A DNA stretch of 40,751 bases from Conexibacter sp. (GTDB taxonomy: Bacteria; Actinomycetota; Thermoleophilia; Solirubrobacterales; Solirubrobacteraceae), in the NCBI GenBank assembly GCA_025964325.1, contig JAOPZA010000028.1, forward strand, positions 1 through 40,751, read 5' to 3'. The notes under the pieces are model-generated. The model was given only the letters and a program-made list of their open reading frames with translations, had not been told where the DNA came from and searched no databases. Each line of letters starts with the position of its first letter. Within the stretch, counting starts at the first letter, position 1. This document shows positions 16,014 through 24,110 of this stretch, piece after piece. Both the position numbers and the translations under genes were made by a program.

Positions 16014-17384
16014 TCATGACCGCGAGAGGAGCGTCGCCGGCGCACCGGCGCGACCGGCGGTCTCGTTCAGCGCGGCTGCCGCGACGCTGCTCAGCGGGCG
16101 CTCGAACTTCATCGCGAGCAGCTCGTCCAGGTTTCCGATCACCTTCGCGAACGCTTCGACCACGAGCTCGACGAGGCCCGTGTCCTGGGCGGCCAGCGGG
16201 TTGGCACCGGACCCGAGGACGAACGTCTCGTCGCAGATCCGCTGCGCGACGGGGAACTCCATCGGGTCCCAGGGCAGCAGATCCCCCTCGAGGGAGGACT
16301 GCCAGGGTGCGAGCCGCGGACGTCGAAACGCGGAGAACGCCGGCAAGGGGTGATGCTGCCAGATGGTCGCGCGGACTCCTTCCGCCGCAAGCGCCGCCAC
16401 GAGACGATCCCGCAGATCGGCCGCCGGGCCCTCGTATCCCAGTGCCTCTGGGTCGAATCGGACGCGGTAGATGTACCAGATCGACGAACGGCCCTCCGGC
16501 TCGCGCGGTGGGACGATTCCCGGGATCGCGGCCAGCCCCTCCGCCAGTTGCGCCGCGTTGCGCCGAGCGACCTCGTTGTATCCGTCCAGGCGCTTCAGCT
16601 GTGACCGCGCCACCGCCGCGGGCAGCTCCTGGGCCCGGTAGTTCCAACCGAGCCCGTGTGCCCAGTAGCGACGGCCCAGGGGCGGATCGACGTCGATCGG
16701 GTCCTCGCCCAGATAGCGCAGTCGCTGGGCTGCGAGGAGCGCCTCGTCGTCGTCGGTCAGGAAGAGGCCGCCCTCACCGGCGGGCAGGTTCTTGGTGGCG
16801 TTGAGGCTGCCGCCGGCGCAGTGGCCGAAGGTGCCGACCATGCGCCCGTGGAGCGTGGCTCCGTGGGCCTGCGCGAAGTCCTCGATCACGACGAGGCCGT
16901 GACGACGCGCGACCCGGCCCAACGCCTCCATGTCGCAGGGCATGCCGTGCAGGTGGACGGCGACCAGCGCCTTCGTCCGCGGGGTGATGCGTGCTTCGAC
17001 GTCGGCCGGATCGAGCAGGAAGGTGTCGAGCTCGACGTCCGCGAAGACCGGCCGCACGCCATGATGCGCCATCGCCATGGCGCTCGCGACGTAGGTGAAC
17101 GCGGGCACGATGGCCTCGTCCCCCGGCTCGAGCCCGGACGCGACGGCGCACGCGTGCAACGCAGCGGTGCCGGCATTGAACGCCAGGCAGTGGCGAGCCC
17201 CTGTATACGTCGCGTAGTCGCGTTCGAGTCCCGGCGCCTCGACGGCTCCCCCGCCGGTCAACACGCCGCGCTCGAGCACGGAGAGCACAGCCCGCCGATC
17301 CTCTTCGTGGATGTCCGGCCACGTGCCGTATCGATTGGGAGCGATGGTCGCGGTGCCCCCGGCGATCGCCAGCTCAGGGCGCAT
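16014..17384 (-). CDS. DegT/DnrJ/EryC1/StrS-family PLP aminotransferase (copy 2)
   Basis: A 456-residue aminotransferase from ATG 17384, which has a clear AGAGGAG ribosome site 6 nt upstream; the frame extends further 5' but without family similarity. Signatures are FNAGTAALHACA, VIEDFAQAHGA with D169 and Q172, and NATKNLPAGEGG with the PLP lysine K198. It resembles copy 1 at 7430-8716 along its length, including WQHHPLPAFSAFRRPRLAPW. It is probably the first gene of the seven-gene minus-strand run: aminotransferase, ABC importer, IolE-like, cyclase, Gfo/Idh. It could transfer an amino group to or from a keto-cyclitol. The substrate class is inferred from its neighbours. Confidence 0.92.
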   Translation of the reverse strand: MRPELAIAGGTATIAPNRYGTWPDIHEEDRRAVLSVLERGVLTGGGAVEAPGLERDYATYTGARHCLAFNAGTAALHACAVASGLEPGDEAIVPAFTYVASAMAMAHHGVRPVFADVELDTFLLDPADVEARITPRTKALVAVHLHGMPCDMEALGRVARRHGLVVIEDFAQAHGATLHGRMVGTFGHCAGGSLNATKNLPAGEGGLFLTDDDEALLAAQRLRYLGEDPIDVDPPLGRRYWAHGLGWNYRAQELPAAVARSQLKRLDGYNEVARRNAAQLAEGLAAIPGIVPPREPEGRSSIWYIYRVRFDPEALGYEGPAADLRDRLVAALAAEGVRATIWQHHPLPAFSAFRRPRLAPWQSSLEGDLLPWDPMEFPVAQRICDETFVLGSGANPLAAQDTGLVELVVEAFAKVIGNLDELLAMKFERPLSSVAAAALNETAGRAGAPATLLSRS

Positions 17385-17405
17385 GGCACTCCTCTCGGTC
17401 AGAGA

Positions 17406-17418
17406 TTGAATGACTGGA
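17406..17418. promoter_or_regulatory. Candidate GntR operator between aminotransferase 2 and the divergent MFS gene
   Basis: TTGAATGACTGGA matches the shared 13-bp motif. On the minus strand TATGAT (17418-17423) is a good -10 for the aminotransferase gene and abuts the motif, so a bound repressor would block initiation. Confidence 0.5.
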
Positions 17419-17431
17419 TCATATCGATCCA
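17415..17431. promoter_or_regulatory. Perfect inverted repeat in the divergent promoter region
   Basis: TGGATC-ATATC-GATCCA has 6-bp perfect arms and a 5-bp spacer. It overlaps the end of the 13-bp motif and the TATGAT box. It may be a second operator or the true symmetric binding site. Confidence 0.45.
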
Positions 17432-17482
17432 CCGGCGGACCGAGCAACGCCCAGGCCGGTTCGGCAAGCCACCGACCGGCGG

Positions 17483-18976
17483 GTGGCGGAGGGACTGGGG
17501 TCCGGCGACAACCACGGGATGCCGCCACACCGATGGATGGCCGTGCGTCGGCGCGCGCCTCCAGGGCTGTTGCTGATCGCCGGCGCGCAGTTCGTGCTGA
17601 TGCTCGACGCGTCGATCGTGACGATGGCAATCCCCGCGATCGCGACCGGCCTCGACCTGCGCACGGCAGACGTCTCCTGGGTCGTGAACGCGTACACCCT
17701 GGCGTTCGGGGGCTTCCTGCTGCTGGGCGGCCGGATCAGCGATGCCTTCGGCTGTCGCCGCGTCTTCGTGTGCGCCGTGCTGTCGTTCGGGCTCGCATCG
17801 CTCGCCGGCGGTCTCGCGACGAGCCCCGCCGCGTTGATCTCCGCACGGGCCGTCCAGGGAATCGGTGCGGCGATGGTCGCGCCGGCGGCCCTCTCGATGC
17901 TCGTCCGCCTGCATCCCGAGGGCCCGAGACGAAACTACGCCCTCAGCATCTGGGGCGTGGCTGCCGCAGCCGGCGGACCGGCGGGTGCGATCGTCGGTGG
18001 ATTCCTGACCGGCTCGCTCGGCTGGTGCTGGGTGCTGTTCGTCAACGTCCCGCTCTGCGCCGCTGGCGTGGTCGGCGCACTGCGCACGCTGCCCCCGCTC
18101 CCTCCGATCTCCGGCAGCTCCTCGTTCGGCGTCTCGAGCGCCGTCACGGCCACCGCGACGATGGTCCTGCTGATTGCCGCGATCGAGCGGGCGGGACGTC
18201 CGGGCGGTCCGGCAGCGTGGGCGGCGCTCGTCCTCGCGCTGCTCTGCGCCATCTCCTTCGGCGCCTTCCGCCGGGCAGAATCGGGCTCGGTGCGGCCGCT
18301 GCTGCCGCCGCGCGTCGTCCACCGCCCGTCGGTCGCCACCGCATGTCGCGCCATGGTCCTCGGCTCGATGGCCGCCAGCATGGCGTTCCTCCTGACACTG
18401 CATCTGCAGCGTGTCCTGCGGCTGGGTCCGTTCGAAGCCGGACTTGCATTCCTGCCCTACGGGGCCGTCGCGATCCCGAGCGCACGAATGGCGCCATGGG
18501 CGATCCGGTGCCTCGGTTTGCGCAGGATCGTGATCGGCAGTGCGATCACGATGGCAGTCGCGCTGCTTCCGCTCGTCGCGACGCCGCCGCGCGGCGGATA
18601 TCTCACGCACGTCCTGCCGGCGCTGACGTTGTGGGCCATTGGAAACGGCGCGTTCTCGGTCGCCGTGAACGCGCTCGGACTCACGGCGGTGCTCGACGGC
18701 GACGCGGGAATCGCGGGCAGTGTCCTGACGACCGCACAGCAGCTCGGCGGCGCGCTCGGGCTCGCGGTCACCGTCGCGGTCGATGCAAGCCTCACCCCCG
18801 GCAGCGGTCGCGTCCATGCCGAGCACGTCGCCTTCGCGATCGACGTCGCGTTCGCCCTGGCGGCGGCCCTCTGCGCGGCCGGCCCCGTGCGACGCGTCGG
18901 CCGCAGGCGTGTCTCACCGGCTCAGCCGACTGGAGGATGGCGCCGGCTCATCGCCCGCAGGACGCTCCCCAGATGA
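17483..18976 (+). CDS. MFS efflux transporter, DHA2/EmrB-QacA type
   Basis: A membrane exporter of up to 497 residues with about 14 hydrophobic segments. Typical features are AGAQFVLMLDASIVTMAIPAIATGL (TM1), VSWVVNAYTLAFGGFLLLGGRISDAFGCRR (motif A) and GGPAGAIVGGFLTGSLGWCWVLFVNVPLC. This family exports drugs and other amphiphiles by proton antiport. The start is uncertain: GTG 17483, ATG 17519 and ATG 17537 are in frame, and none has an ideal ribosome site. It diverges from aminotransferase 2 across an operator-rich region and is coupled by ATGA to the GNAT gene. An exporter-acetyltransferase pair beside cyclitol genes could mean export or self-protection. Confidence 0.9.
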   Translation: MAEGLGSGDNHGMPPHRWMAVRRRAPPGLLLIAGAQFVLMLDASIVTMAIPAIATGLDLRTADVSWVVNAYTLAFGGFLLLGGRISDAFGCRRVFVCAVLSFGLASLAGGLATSPAALISARAVQGIGAAMVAPAALSMLVRLHPEGPRRNYALSIWGVAAAAGGPAGAIVGGFLTGSLGWCWVLFVNVPLCAAGVVGALRTLPPLPPISGSSSFGVSSAVTATATMVLLIAAIERAGRPGGPAAWAALVLALLCAISFGAFRRAESGSVRPLLPPRVVHRPSVATACRAMVLGSMAASMAFLLTLHLQRVLRLGPFEAGLAFLPYGAVAIPSARMAPWAIRCLGLRRIVIGSAITMAVALLPLVATPPRGGYLTHVLPALTLWAIGNGAFSVAVNALGLTAVLDGDAGIAGSVLTTAQQLGGALGLAVTVAVDASLTPGSGRVHAEHVAFAIDVAFALAAALCAAGPVRRVGRRRVSPAQPTGGWRRLIARRTLPR

Positions 18977-19734
18977 CCCCTGCGCCGTCGCGCGAGCCGC
19001 CGACGACGGACCCGGTCGAGATTCGCATCGCGTCCCTCGACGAGCTCGAGGCATGCCGAGCGCTCGAGGAGGAGGCCTTCGACTTCGCGCCGACCGAGAG
19101 CATCCCGGGGTGGGTGCGGCACATGACCGATTCCCATGGCGGCATCACCCTCACGGCCCACGTCGCCGGGCAGCTGGTGGGGTTCTCCTACGCCCTGCCC
19201 GCCTTCGAAGACACCGGTCCGTACCTGTTCTCACTCGGCCTCGTCGTCAAGCGCGGCCATCGCAGCTCGGGGATCGGCCGCTCCTTGAAGCTCCGCCAAC
19301 GCCACGAGGCCGTCGCACGCGGCTACCGCGTCATGCGCTGGACGATCGGAAGCCTCAACTCGCACTCGTTCCACCTGGCATTGACTGTCCTCGGGGCCCG
19401 TGCGATCGCCATGCATCCGACGCCGCTCGACGCCCTTCAGAGCCGCGTCTACATGGACGAGGTGCTCTGCGAATGGGACCTCGTCGGCCGCCCGGCCCGG
19501 GTCGCCAGGCCCGAACCGCGCCGCGACCTCCTCCACTCGGTCGAGATCCCCTGGGACCATCGTGCAATGGCGAGTGCCGACCCCGACCTCGCCGCGCAAT
19601 GGCGCCAAGGCGTCGCCGCCGCGATGCGCGAGCTCTTCGCTCGCGGGATGTATGCGGACGAGGTCATCTTGGACCGGCGTCGACGTCGCGCCTGGCTCGC
19701 GTTCTCGACAGGCGCCGACCGTCAGAGCGCCTGA
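18973..19734 (+). CDS. GNAT-superfamily acetyltransferase, COG3375-like
   Basis: A 253-residue protein with an N-terminal GNAT domain. The architecture GGITLTAHVAGQLVGFSYALPAF...LGLVVKRGHRSSGIGRSLKLRQRHEAVARGYRVMRWTIGSLNSHSFHLALTVLGARAI matches the predicted acetyltransferase group COG3375. The acetyl-CoA pyrophosphate loop is RGHRSSGIGRSLK, a variant of RxxGxG/A. A C-terminal extension of about 80 residues has no motif I recognise. ATGA overlap with the MFS gene shows coupling. The substrate is probably an amine, possibly the aminocyclitol or amino sugar implied by the aminotransferases, which is inference. Its 3' end overlaps the convergent deacetylase by 13 bp. Confidence 0.85.
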   Translation: MTPAPSREPPTTDPVEIRIASLDELEACRALEEEAFDFAPTESIPGWVRHMTDSHGGITLTAHVAGQLVGFSYALPAFEDTGPYLFSLGLVVKRGHRSSGIGRSLKLRQRHEAVARGYRVMRWTIGSLNSHSFHLALTVLGARAIAMHPTPLDALQSRVYMDEVLCEWDLVGRPARVARPEPRRDLLHSVEIPWDHRAMASADPDLAAQWRQGVAAAMRELFARGMYADEVILDRRRRRAWLAFSTGADRQSA

Positions 19735-20579
19735 CGCGAGATCGCCGCGAGATCGCCATGCGTGAGAAACGCGGCCTTCTGCTCGCGCAGCGAGGCAAGC
19801 AGGTCTCGCAGGAGCGAGATGCGATGCCCGCGCCCGATCACCTCGGGGTGCATCGTGTACGTCACGTGCCGAGACTCTTCGAGCGCGACGGCGAACTCGT
19901 CGCGCCAGACGCGGAGCGGGACCCGTGGGTCGACCAGCTGTCCCGCCTCGCCGTCGAAGCCGAGATACGGCCAGTCGTCGAGGGCCCAGTGCACCGGAAG
20001 CTCCAGCATCCGGGCGCCCCCGGCCGACGCCATGTACGGCCGATCGTCCCCCATCATGCTGCTGTCCCACTCGAACCCCAGCTCTGCCAGCAGGCCGAAC
20101 GTCTCGGCCGTCAACTCCCATCCCGGCGCGCGGTAGCCGCGCGGCCTCCCGACCACGGATTCGTGGGCCTCGATGCCACGCACCAGCTCCTCGCGTTGCG
20201 TCCGCCGATCGATCCGGTCCGTACGGCGGTGCGCGTAGCCGTGGTGGGCGAGCTCGTGGCCGGCGGCCGCCAGTGCGGTGATTGCGCCGGGATGGAGCTG
20301 GACCGTCACGCCGGGCACGTAGAACGTCGCTCGCACGTCGAAGGCGTCCAGCACCTCGAGCACGCGCGGGAGCCCGCGCGTGACCCCGAACGTCCCGGCC
20401 GAGAGGCGCGACAGCCGCCGCGGACGTTGCCCCGCATCGAGCGCGGTCCCGATCGACGCGGCCTCGGCATCGAGGTCGAACGTGAGCGAGACCGCAGCTG
20501 GCGCGTTCTCCGGCCACGCCGGCAACGGGAGCGCCATGGTCGTCACCGGATCCGCTTCCGACCGAATTGCGCGGCTCAT
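19722..20579 (-). CDS. Polysaccharide deacetylase-like (CE4/NodB) hydrolase, HpPgdA-like
   Basis: A 285-residue NodB-homology protein. SLTFDLDAEA supplies the metal-ligand Asp (D35/D37 region). GHELAHHGYAH gives H113 and H117 in the H-x-x-x-H spacing, and RAPGWELTAETFGLLAELGFEWDSSMMGDDRPY follows. HxxxH with HGY is closer to the HpPgdA/cyclic-imide-hydrolase branch than to secreted chitin deacetylases. No signal peptide is seen, so it should be cytosolic and act on a small N-acyl or cyclic amide substrate. GGGGGCGGGACC precedes ATG 20579. With the convergent GNAT it makes an acetylation/deacetylation pair, functionally suggestive only. About 120 bp of featureless sequence separates it from the GGT stop. 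Confidence 0.85.
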   Translation of the reverse strand: MSRAIRSEADPVTTMALPLPAWPENAPAAVSLTFDLDAEAASIGTALDAGQRPRRLSRLSAGTFGVTRGLPRVLEVLDAFDVRATFYVPGVTVQLHPGAITALAAAGHELAHHGYAHRRTDRIDRRTQREELVRGIEAHESVVGRPRGYRAPGWELTAETFGLLAELGFEWDSSMMGDDRPYMASAGGARMLELPVHWALDDWPYLGFDGEAGQLVDPRVPLRVWRDEFAVALEESRHVTYTMHPEVIGRGHRISLLRDLLASLREQKAAFLTHGDLAAISRQAL

Positions 20580-20700
20580 GGTCCCGCCCCCACACCACCG
20601 TCGACAGCGTCCTCGCAAGCGTGCTCCGCGTCGAGCCCGGGCAACATCCTCCATCCGGCCCGTGTTCCGGCACGGTGCTCGGCGCCAGACGTCGGTCCGT

Positions 20701-22443
20701 TCACAGCGCCGCCACGTAGCCGGGGCAGAACGGATGGACCCCTCCGACGCCACGGCCGCCCTCGTCGCTGACCGCAACCGGATGCGCATACTCGTAAGAG
20801 AACGGATCGCGATCCTCGGCCATCCGTACGGGATGCCCTCGCGCAGCGACTTCGTCCCGGAGCGCGGGAGCCATGCGCGGGCTGACGATCACCTCCCGCC
20901 CTGAGACGTCGATGCGCGGCGCATCCAATGCCTCTCCGAGCGGAGCGCCCTGAAGCCACCGCCGCACGACCTCCGCCACGGCGCTGACGATTCGACGCCC
21001 ACCGGGTGCTCCGATTGCGAGCCGCGCCCCGTCCTCGCGCACGACGATCACCGGGCTCATGTTCACGAGCGGACGCTTCCAGGGTCCGATCGAGTTCGCG
21101 AACCCAGGGCGAGCGTTGAACCAGATCATCGCGTCGTCGAAGAGGACGCCGTCGCACATCACGCGCGCGCCGAAGCTGTTGGCCGCGGTGGTCGTGCAGG
21201 AGACCATCAGACCGGCTTCGTCTCTGACGGAGAAATGCGTCGTCTCGCGGCTGTCTCCGAGGCCGGCTGGAAGAGGGCGGCCAAACCGCTCGCCTGCCCC
21301 ATGCGATGTCAGCCGATGGGGCCGCTCGACCGCGAAGCGGTTCCACGGCTGGCGCGAGTCGTCGTCGAAGCGAAAGCTCGCACGTTCGACGTCCGCCAAC
21401 CGGGCCAGGTCTCGCGCATGCCGCTCCGACAGGAGCTCCTCCAGCGGGATGCGCGCCTGCGCCGGGTCACCCATGAAGTGGTACCGGTCGGCGAATACGT
21501 GGCGCGCCAACTCGATGCGGCGGTGGAGCTGGGCGGCGTCCTCGCCGAGCACCTCGGCGGCCGTCCATGCGACGAGCAGCTGAGCGACCGTCCAGGCCCC
21601 GGATGGCGACGACGGAAGCAGCAGCTTGTGCGGACCGACGCGGACGGCCACCGGACCGGCGACGAGCGGTCGGTACCCCGACAGATCCTCGAGCGAGAGG
21701 ATTCCTCCGCGCGAGCGAATGCCCTCGACCAGGCCGTCCGCGAACGGTCCGGTAGAGAACGCGGCTGGACCACGCTCGCCGATCGACGCGAGCAGCTCAG
21801 CGAGCTTCGGCTGACGGATCCTCGGCACAGGACGCTCAGCCTGCGTGAAGCCGAGATCGCCCATCGTTGGAAGTCCCTGCTCGTCGAGCAGGATCGCGCT
21901 GAGCTCCGGGTCGTCACGGAGTGCCGGCAGCGCGGCGAGCGTTGCCAGCTGCAGGGCCGGGCCCGTCTCGAATCCATCCGCAGCCAAGGCGACTGCGGGT
22001 GCGACGACGGCCTCGAGGGGCAGCCGACCCAGATGCCGGTGCGCGGTACACAGGCCTGCGACGACGCCCGGGACGCCGAGCGCACGTGCACCGACGTCGT
22101 TCGCGGCGTCGCAGACCGGAGCGACCCCCATCATGCTGACCTCGTCGAGATCCTCCACGAGCCGATACATGTCGGCCGCAGCGGCGAGCGGGGCGCGCGG
22201 AGGGAACTCGATCGACCATGCGCCAGCCGGCCCATGCGCGATCAGGAACCCAGAGCCGGCGATCGTCGTCGCCGCGGGTTGCGTGACCGCAGCGCAGAAC
22301 CCGATCGCGACCGCAGCATCGACGGCATTGCCGCCGCCGGCGAGGATCTCTGCGCCGGCGCGGCCAGCCTCAGGAGACTCAGCGGCGAGGACTCCTCGCT
22401 CCCCTTCGACCAAGGCCCTGTCAGGACTTCTTCGCTCTCGCAT
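20701..22443 (-). CDS. Gamma-glutamyltransferase (GGT) family Ntn-hydrolase
   Basis: A 580-residue proenzyme. The N-terminal half has AGGGNAVDAAVAIGFCAAVTQPAATTIAGSGFL. The self-cleavage and catalytic site is RETTHFSVRDEAGLMVSCTTTAANSFGARV, with T401 expected to become the N-terminal nucleophile of the small subunit. The C-terminus has GAPGGRRIVSAV. No export signal is seen, unlike many periplasmic GGTs, so it may act in the cytosol on a gamma-glutamylated intermediate. Start choice is between ATG 22443 and TTG 22458; neither has a ribosome site, and a perfect hairpin covers the ATG. It follows the GntR gene by 20-35 bp and carries the island motif upstream, which ties it to the regulon. Confidence 0.9.
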   Translation of the reverse strand: MRERRSPDRALVEGERGVLAAESPEAGRAGAEILAGGGNAVDAAVAIGFCAAVTQPAATTIAGSGFLIAHGPAGAWSIEFPPRAPLAAAADMYRLVEDLDEVSMMGVAPVCDAANDVGARALGVPGVVAGLCTAHRHLGRLPLEAVVAPAVALAADGFETGPALQLATLAALPALRDDPELSAILLDEQGLPTMGDLGFTQAERPVPRIRQPKLAELLASIGERGPAAFSTGPFADGLVEGIRSRGGILSLEDLSGYRPLVAGPVAVRVGPHKLLLPSSPSGAWTVAQLLVAWTAAEVLGEDAAQLHRRIELARHVFADRYHFMGDPAQARIPLEELLSERHARDLARLADVERASFRFDDDSRQPWNRFAVERPHRLTSHGAGERFGRPLPAGLGDSRETTHFSVRDEAGLMVSCTTTAANSFGARVMCDGVLFDDAMIWFNARPGFANSIGPWKRPLVNMSPVIVVREDGARLAIGAPGGRRIVSAVAEVVRRWLQGAPLGEALDAPRIDVSGREVIVSPRMAPALRDEVAARGHPVRMAEDRDPFSYEYAHPVAVSDEGGRGVGGVHPFCPGYVAAL

Positions 22444-22452
22444 CTGCGAGAG
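22435..22452. promoter_or_regulatory. Perfect hairpin covering the GGT start codon
   Basis: CTCTCGCA-TC-TGCGAGAG has 8-bp perfect arms with a 2-bp centre and includes the ATG at 22443. It could hide the start codon in mRNA or be a protein-binding palindrome. Confidence 0.5.
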
Positions 22453-22453
22453 A

Positions 22454-22466
22454 TTCAATCACTTGA
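22454..22466. promoter_or_regulatory. Candidate GntR operator upstream of GGT
   Basis: TTCAATCACTTGA is a close match to the 13-bp island motif. It lies between the GntR stop (22478) and the GGT start. Confidence 0.5.
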
Positions 22467-22477
22467 TGTCTTCGAGA

Positions 22478-23218
22478 TCAAGTCCTCGGACGCACACGAG
22501 GATCTTCGTTCGGTCGTCCGTACTCCTCGAGGAACTGCTCGACCGAGTCGAGGTGCGCGGCCATCGCGCGACGCGCCCCTCGCGCATCGCCGATTCTGAC
22601 CGTGCCGAGGATGCGCCGGTGCTCGGGGAGCGTGCGCTCCATCCGCAGCTGGGGCCGCGCGGTCGGGTAGCGGGCTTGGAGCATCGCACCGTGGATGCGG
22701 GAGACGAGCGTGACGAGGACGCGATTGCCGGTGATCTCGACGAGCGTGCGGTGGAAGGCGACGTCGGCCTCGTGGAAGTCGGCTTCGTGGTCCGGCTGGC
22801 TGTCCGCGCGCCCGGCCGCGTCGACCATCTGCCGGTACGCGTCGCGGAGCTGGTCGACGTCGGCGTCGTCGGCGCGCTCGGCCGCCAGCCCGGCCGCCTC
22901 GATCTCGAGGATGCGTCGGGATTCGAGGAACTCGGCGAGGATGTCGGCGCTCTGCGGGCCGCTCAGCAGCGCCGCGAGGACGTCGGGATCGAGGCGGTTC
23001 CACTCGCGCGGCTCTCTGACCGTCGCACCGCGGCCGTGCTTGACGACGACCATGCCCCGCTCCTCGAGCCCGCGGATGCACTCGCGCGCAGTTCCGCGAC
23101 TGATGTCGAAGCGCTGCGCGAGGTCGTTCTCGCGTGGCAGGAGCGCGCCTGCCGGAAGGTTCTCGAGCGCGATCTCGGCGATCAGCGTCTGCAGTGGTCC
23201 TCGATGGAGCCGAGCCAT
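22478..23218 (-). CDS. GntR-family transcriptional regulator, FCD/FadR subfamily (copy 1)
   Basis: A 246-residue repressor-type regulator. The N-terminal wHTH reads GALLPRENDLAQRFDISRGTARECIRGLEERGMVVVKHGRGATV (about 24-67). An all-helical FCD effector domain follows with ADFHEADVAFHRTLVEITGN and HRRILGTVRIGDARGARRAMAAHL; its Asp/His residues usually bind a metal and an organic acid or sugar-acid ligand. It is closely similar to the regulator at 27775-28476, so the two are paralogs. It sits between the aldolase gene (9 bp upstream) and GGT on the same strand, with motif copies at both of its ends. Autoregulation and control of the island are inferred. Confidence 0.93.
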   Translation of the reverse strand: MARLHRGPLQTLIAEIALENLPAGALLPRENDLAQRFDISRGTARECIRGLEERGMVVVKHGRGATVREPREWNRLDPDVLAALLSGPQSADILAEFLESRRILEIEAAGLAAERADDADVDQLRDAYRQMVDAAGRADSQPDHEADFHEADVAFHRTLVEITGNRVLVTLVSRIHGAMLQARYPTARPQLRMERTLPEHRRILGTVRIGDARGARRAMAAHLDSVEQFLEEYGRPNEDPRVRPRT

Positions 23219-23226
23219 GGGTGAGA

Positions 23227-23239
23227 GTCAATCATCGGA
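23227..23239. promoter_or_regulatory. Candidate GntR operator at the aldolase/GntR boundary
   Basis: GTCAATCATCGGA is a weaker match to the island motif, overlapping the aldolase stop codon and 9 bp upstream of the GntR start. Confidence 0.35.
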
Positions 23240-24067
23240 TGACCGGCTCTGCAACGCTCGCCGTCGTGATCGCCCGGCGGCGGGGTGCCGCCCGCCTCCG
23301 ATCCCCCCGCCCCATACGCGGCTGATCCCGGCGCTCGCTCGCGCCATCGCGTCCGCGTAGAGCCGCACGTCCGCGGAGTAGGCGAGCAGCGTCATGTCCT
23401 CGCCGAGCAGCGCGGCGACGTCGTCGGGCGCGCCGCCCGCCGCGAGGCCGCTGACGATCCCGGCGGCCCTCGCCGCGCGCTGCACGCTCGCCATCGCCGC
23501 CCGCAGCCGGTCGTCGCTCAGCTCCTGCGCGATGCCGAGGTCGCCGGCGAGGTCGGCGGGGCCGACGATCAGGCCGTCGACGCCCGCGGTCGCGGCGATC
23601 GCGTCAGCCGCCTCGACGGCGCGCCGCGACTCGATCTGGACGAAGCAGAGTGGAGGCTCGAGGGCCGGGCGAGCGCGCGGCGCCGGGCGGTCGAGACCGA
23701 ACGCGCTCGCGCGTCGCTGCGCGAAGCCGCGGGTGCCGTCGGGCGGATAGCGGACCGCCGCCGCCAGCTCGCGGGCGACGGCCGCGGACTCGACGCGCGG
23801 CGCGATCACTCCGTCGACCCCGGCGTCGAGCAGCGCGGTCAGCACCTCGCTGTCGGCGCGCGCCAGGCGCACCAGCGTCGCGGCGCCACCGGCCCGGGCG
23901 GCGATCGACAGCCCCAGCACGTCGCGGACCGTCAGCGGGCTGTGCTCGAGGTCGATCCAGAGGAAGTCGAGCCGGGAGGCGGCGAGTTCCGCGAGTGCGA
24001 GATCGGGGCACGCGATCACGGTCCCGAGCAGGCGCTCGCGGGCGACGACGCGCTCGCGGAAGGACAT
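23228..24067 (-). CDS. HpcH/HpaI-family aldolase/citrate lyase-like class II aldolase
   Basis: A 279-residue divalent-metal aldolase. Landmarks are FLWIDLEHSP with E41 and the catalytic-type H42, VRLARADSEVLTALLDAGVDGVIAPRVESA, FVQIESRRAVEA (metal-binding Glu region) and GLIVGPADLAGDLG. The family cleaves 4-hydroxy-2-oxo acids to pyruvate and an aldehyde. ATG 24067 has GGAGAG upstream, better than GTG 24079. The C-terminal 25 residues (GGGIGGGRHPAAGRSRRRALQS) look disordered. In this island, which has no IolJ or IolC in view, it could replace the aldolase step that cleaves the ring-opened acid. That role is inferred from context. Confidence 0.9.
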   Translation of the reverse strand: MSFRERVVARERLLGTVIACPDLALAELAASRLDFLWIDLEHSPLTVRDVLGLSIAARAGGAATLVRLARADSEVLTALLDAGVDGVIAPRVESAAVARELAAAVRYPPDGTRGFAQRRASAFGLDRPAPRARPALEPPLCFVQIESRRAVEAADAIAATAGVDGLIVGPADLAGDLGIAQELSDDRLRAAMASVQRAARAAGIVSGLAAGGAPDDVAALLGEDMTLLAYSADVRLYADAMARASAGISRVWGGGIGGGRHPAAGRSRRRALQSRSSDD

Positions 24068-24110
24068 CACGCTCTCCACCTCCGTGACATTCGATCCCGA
24101 CCGGCGCGCC

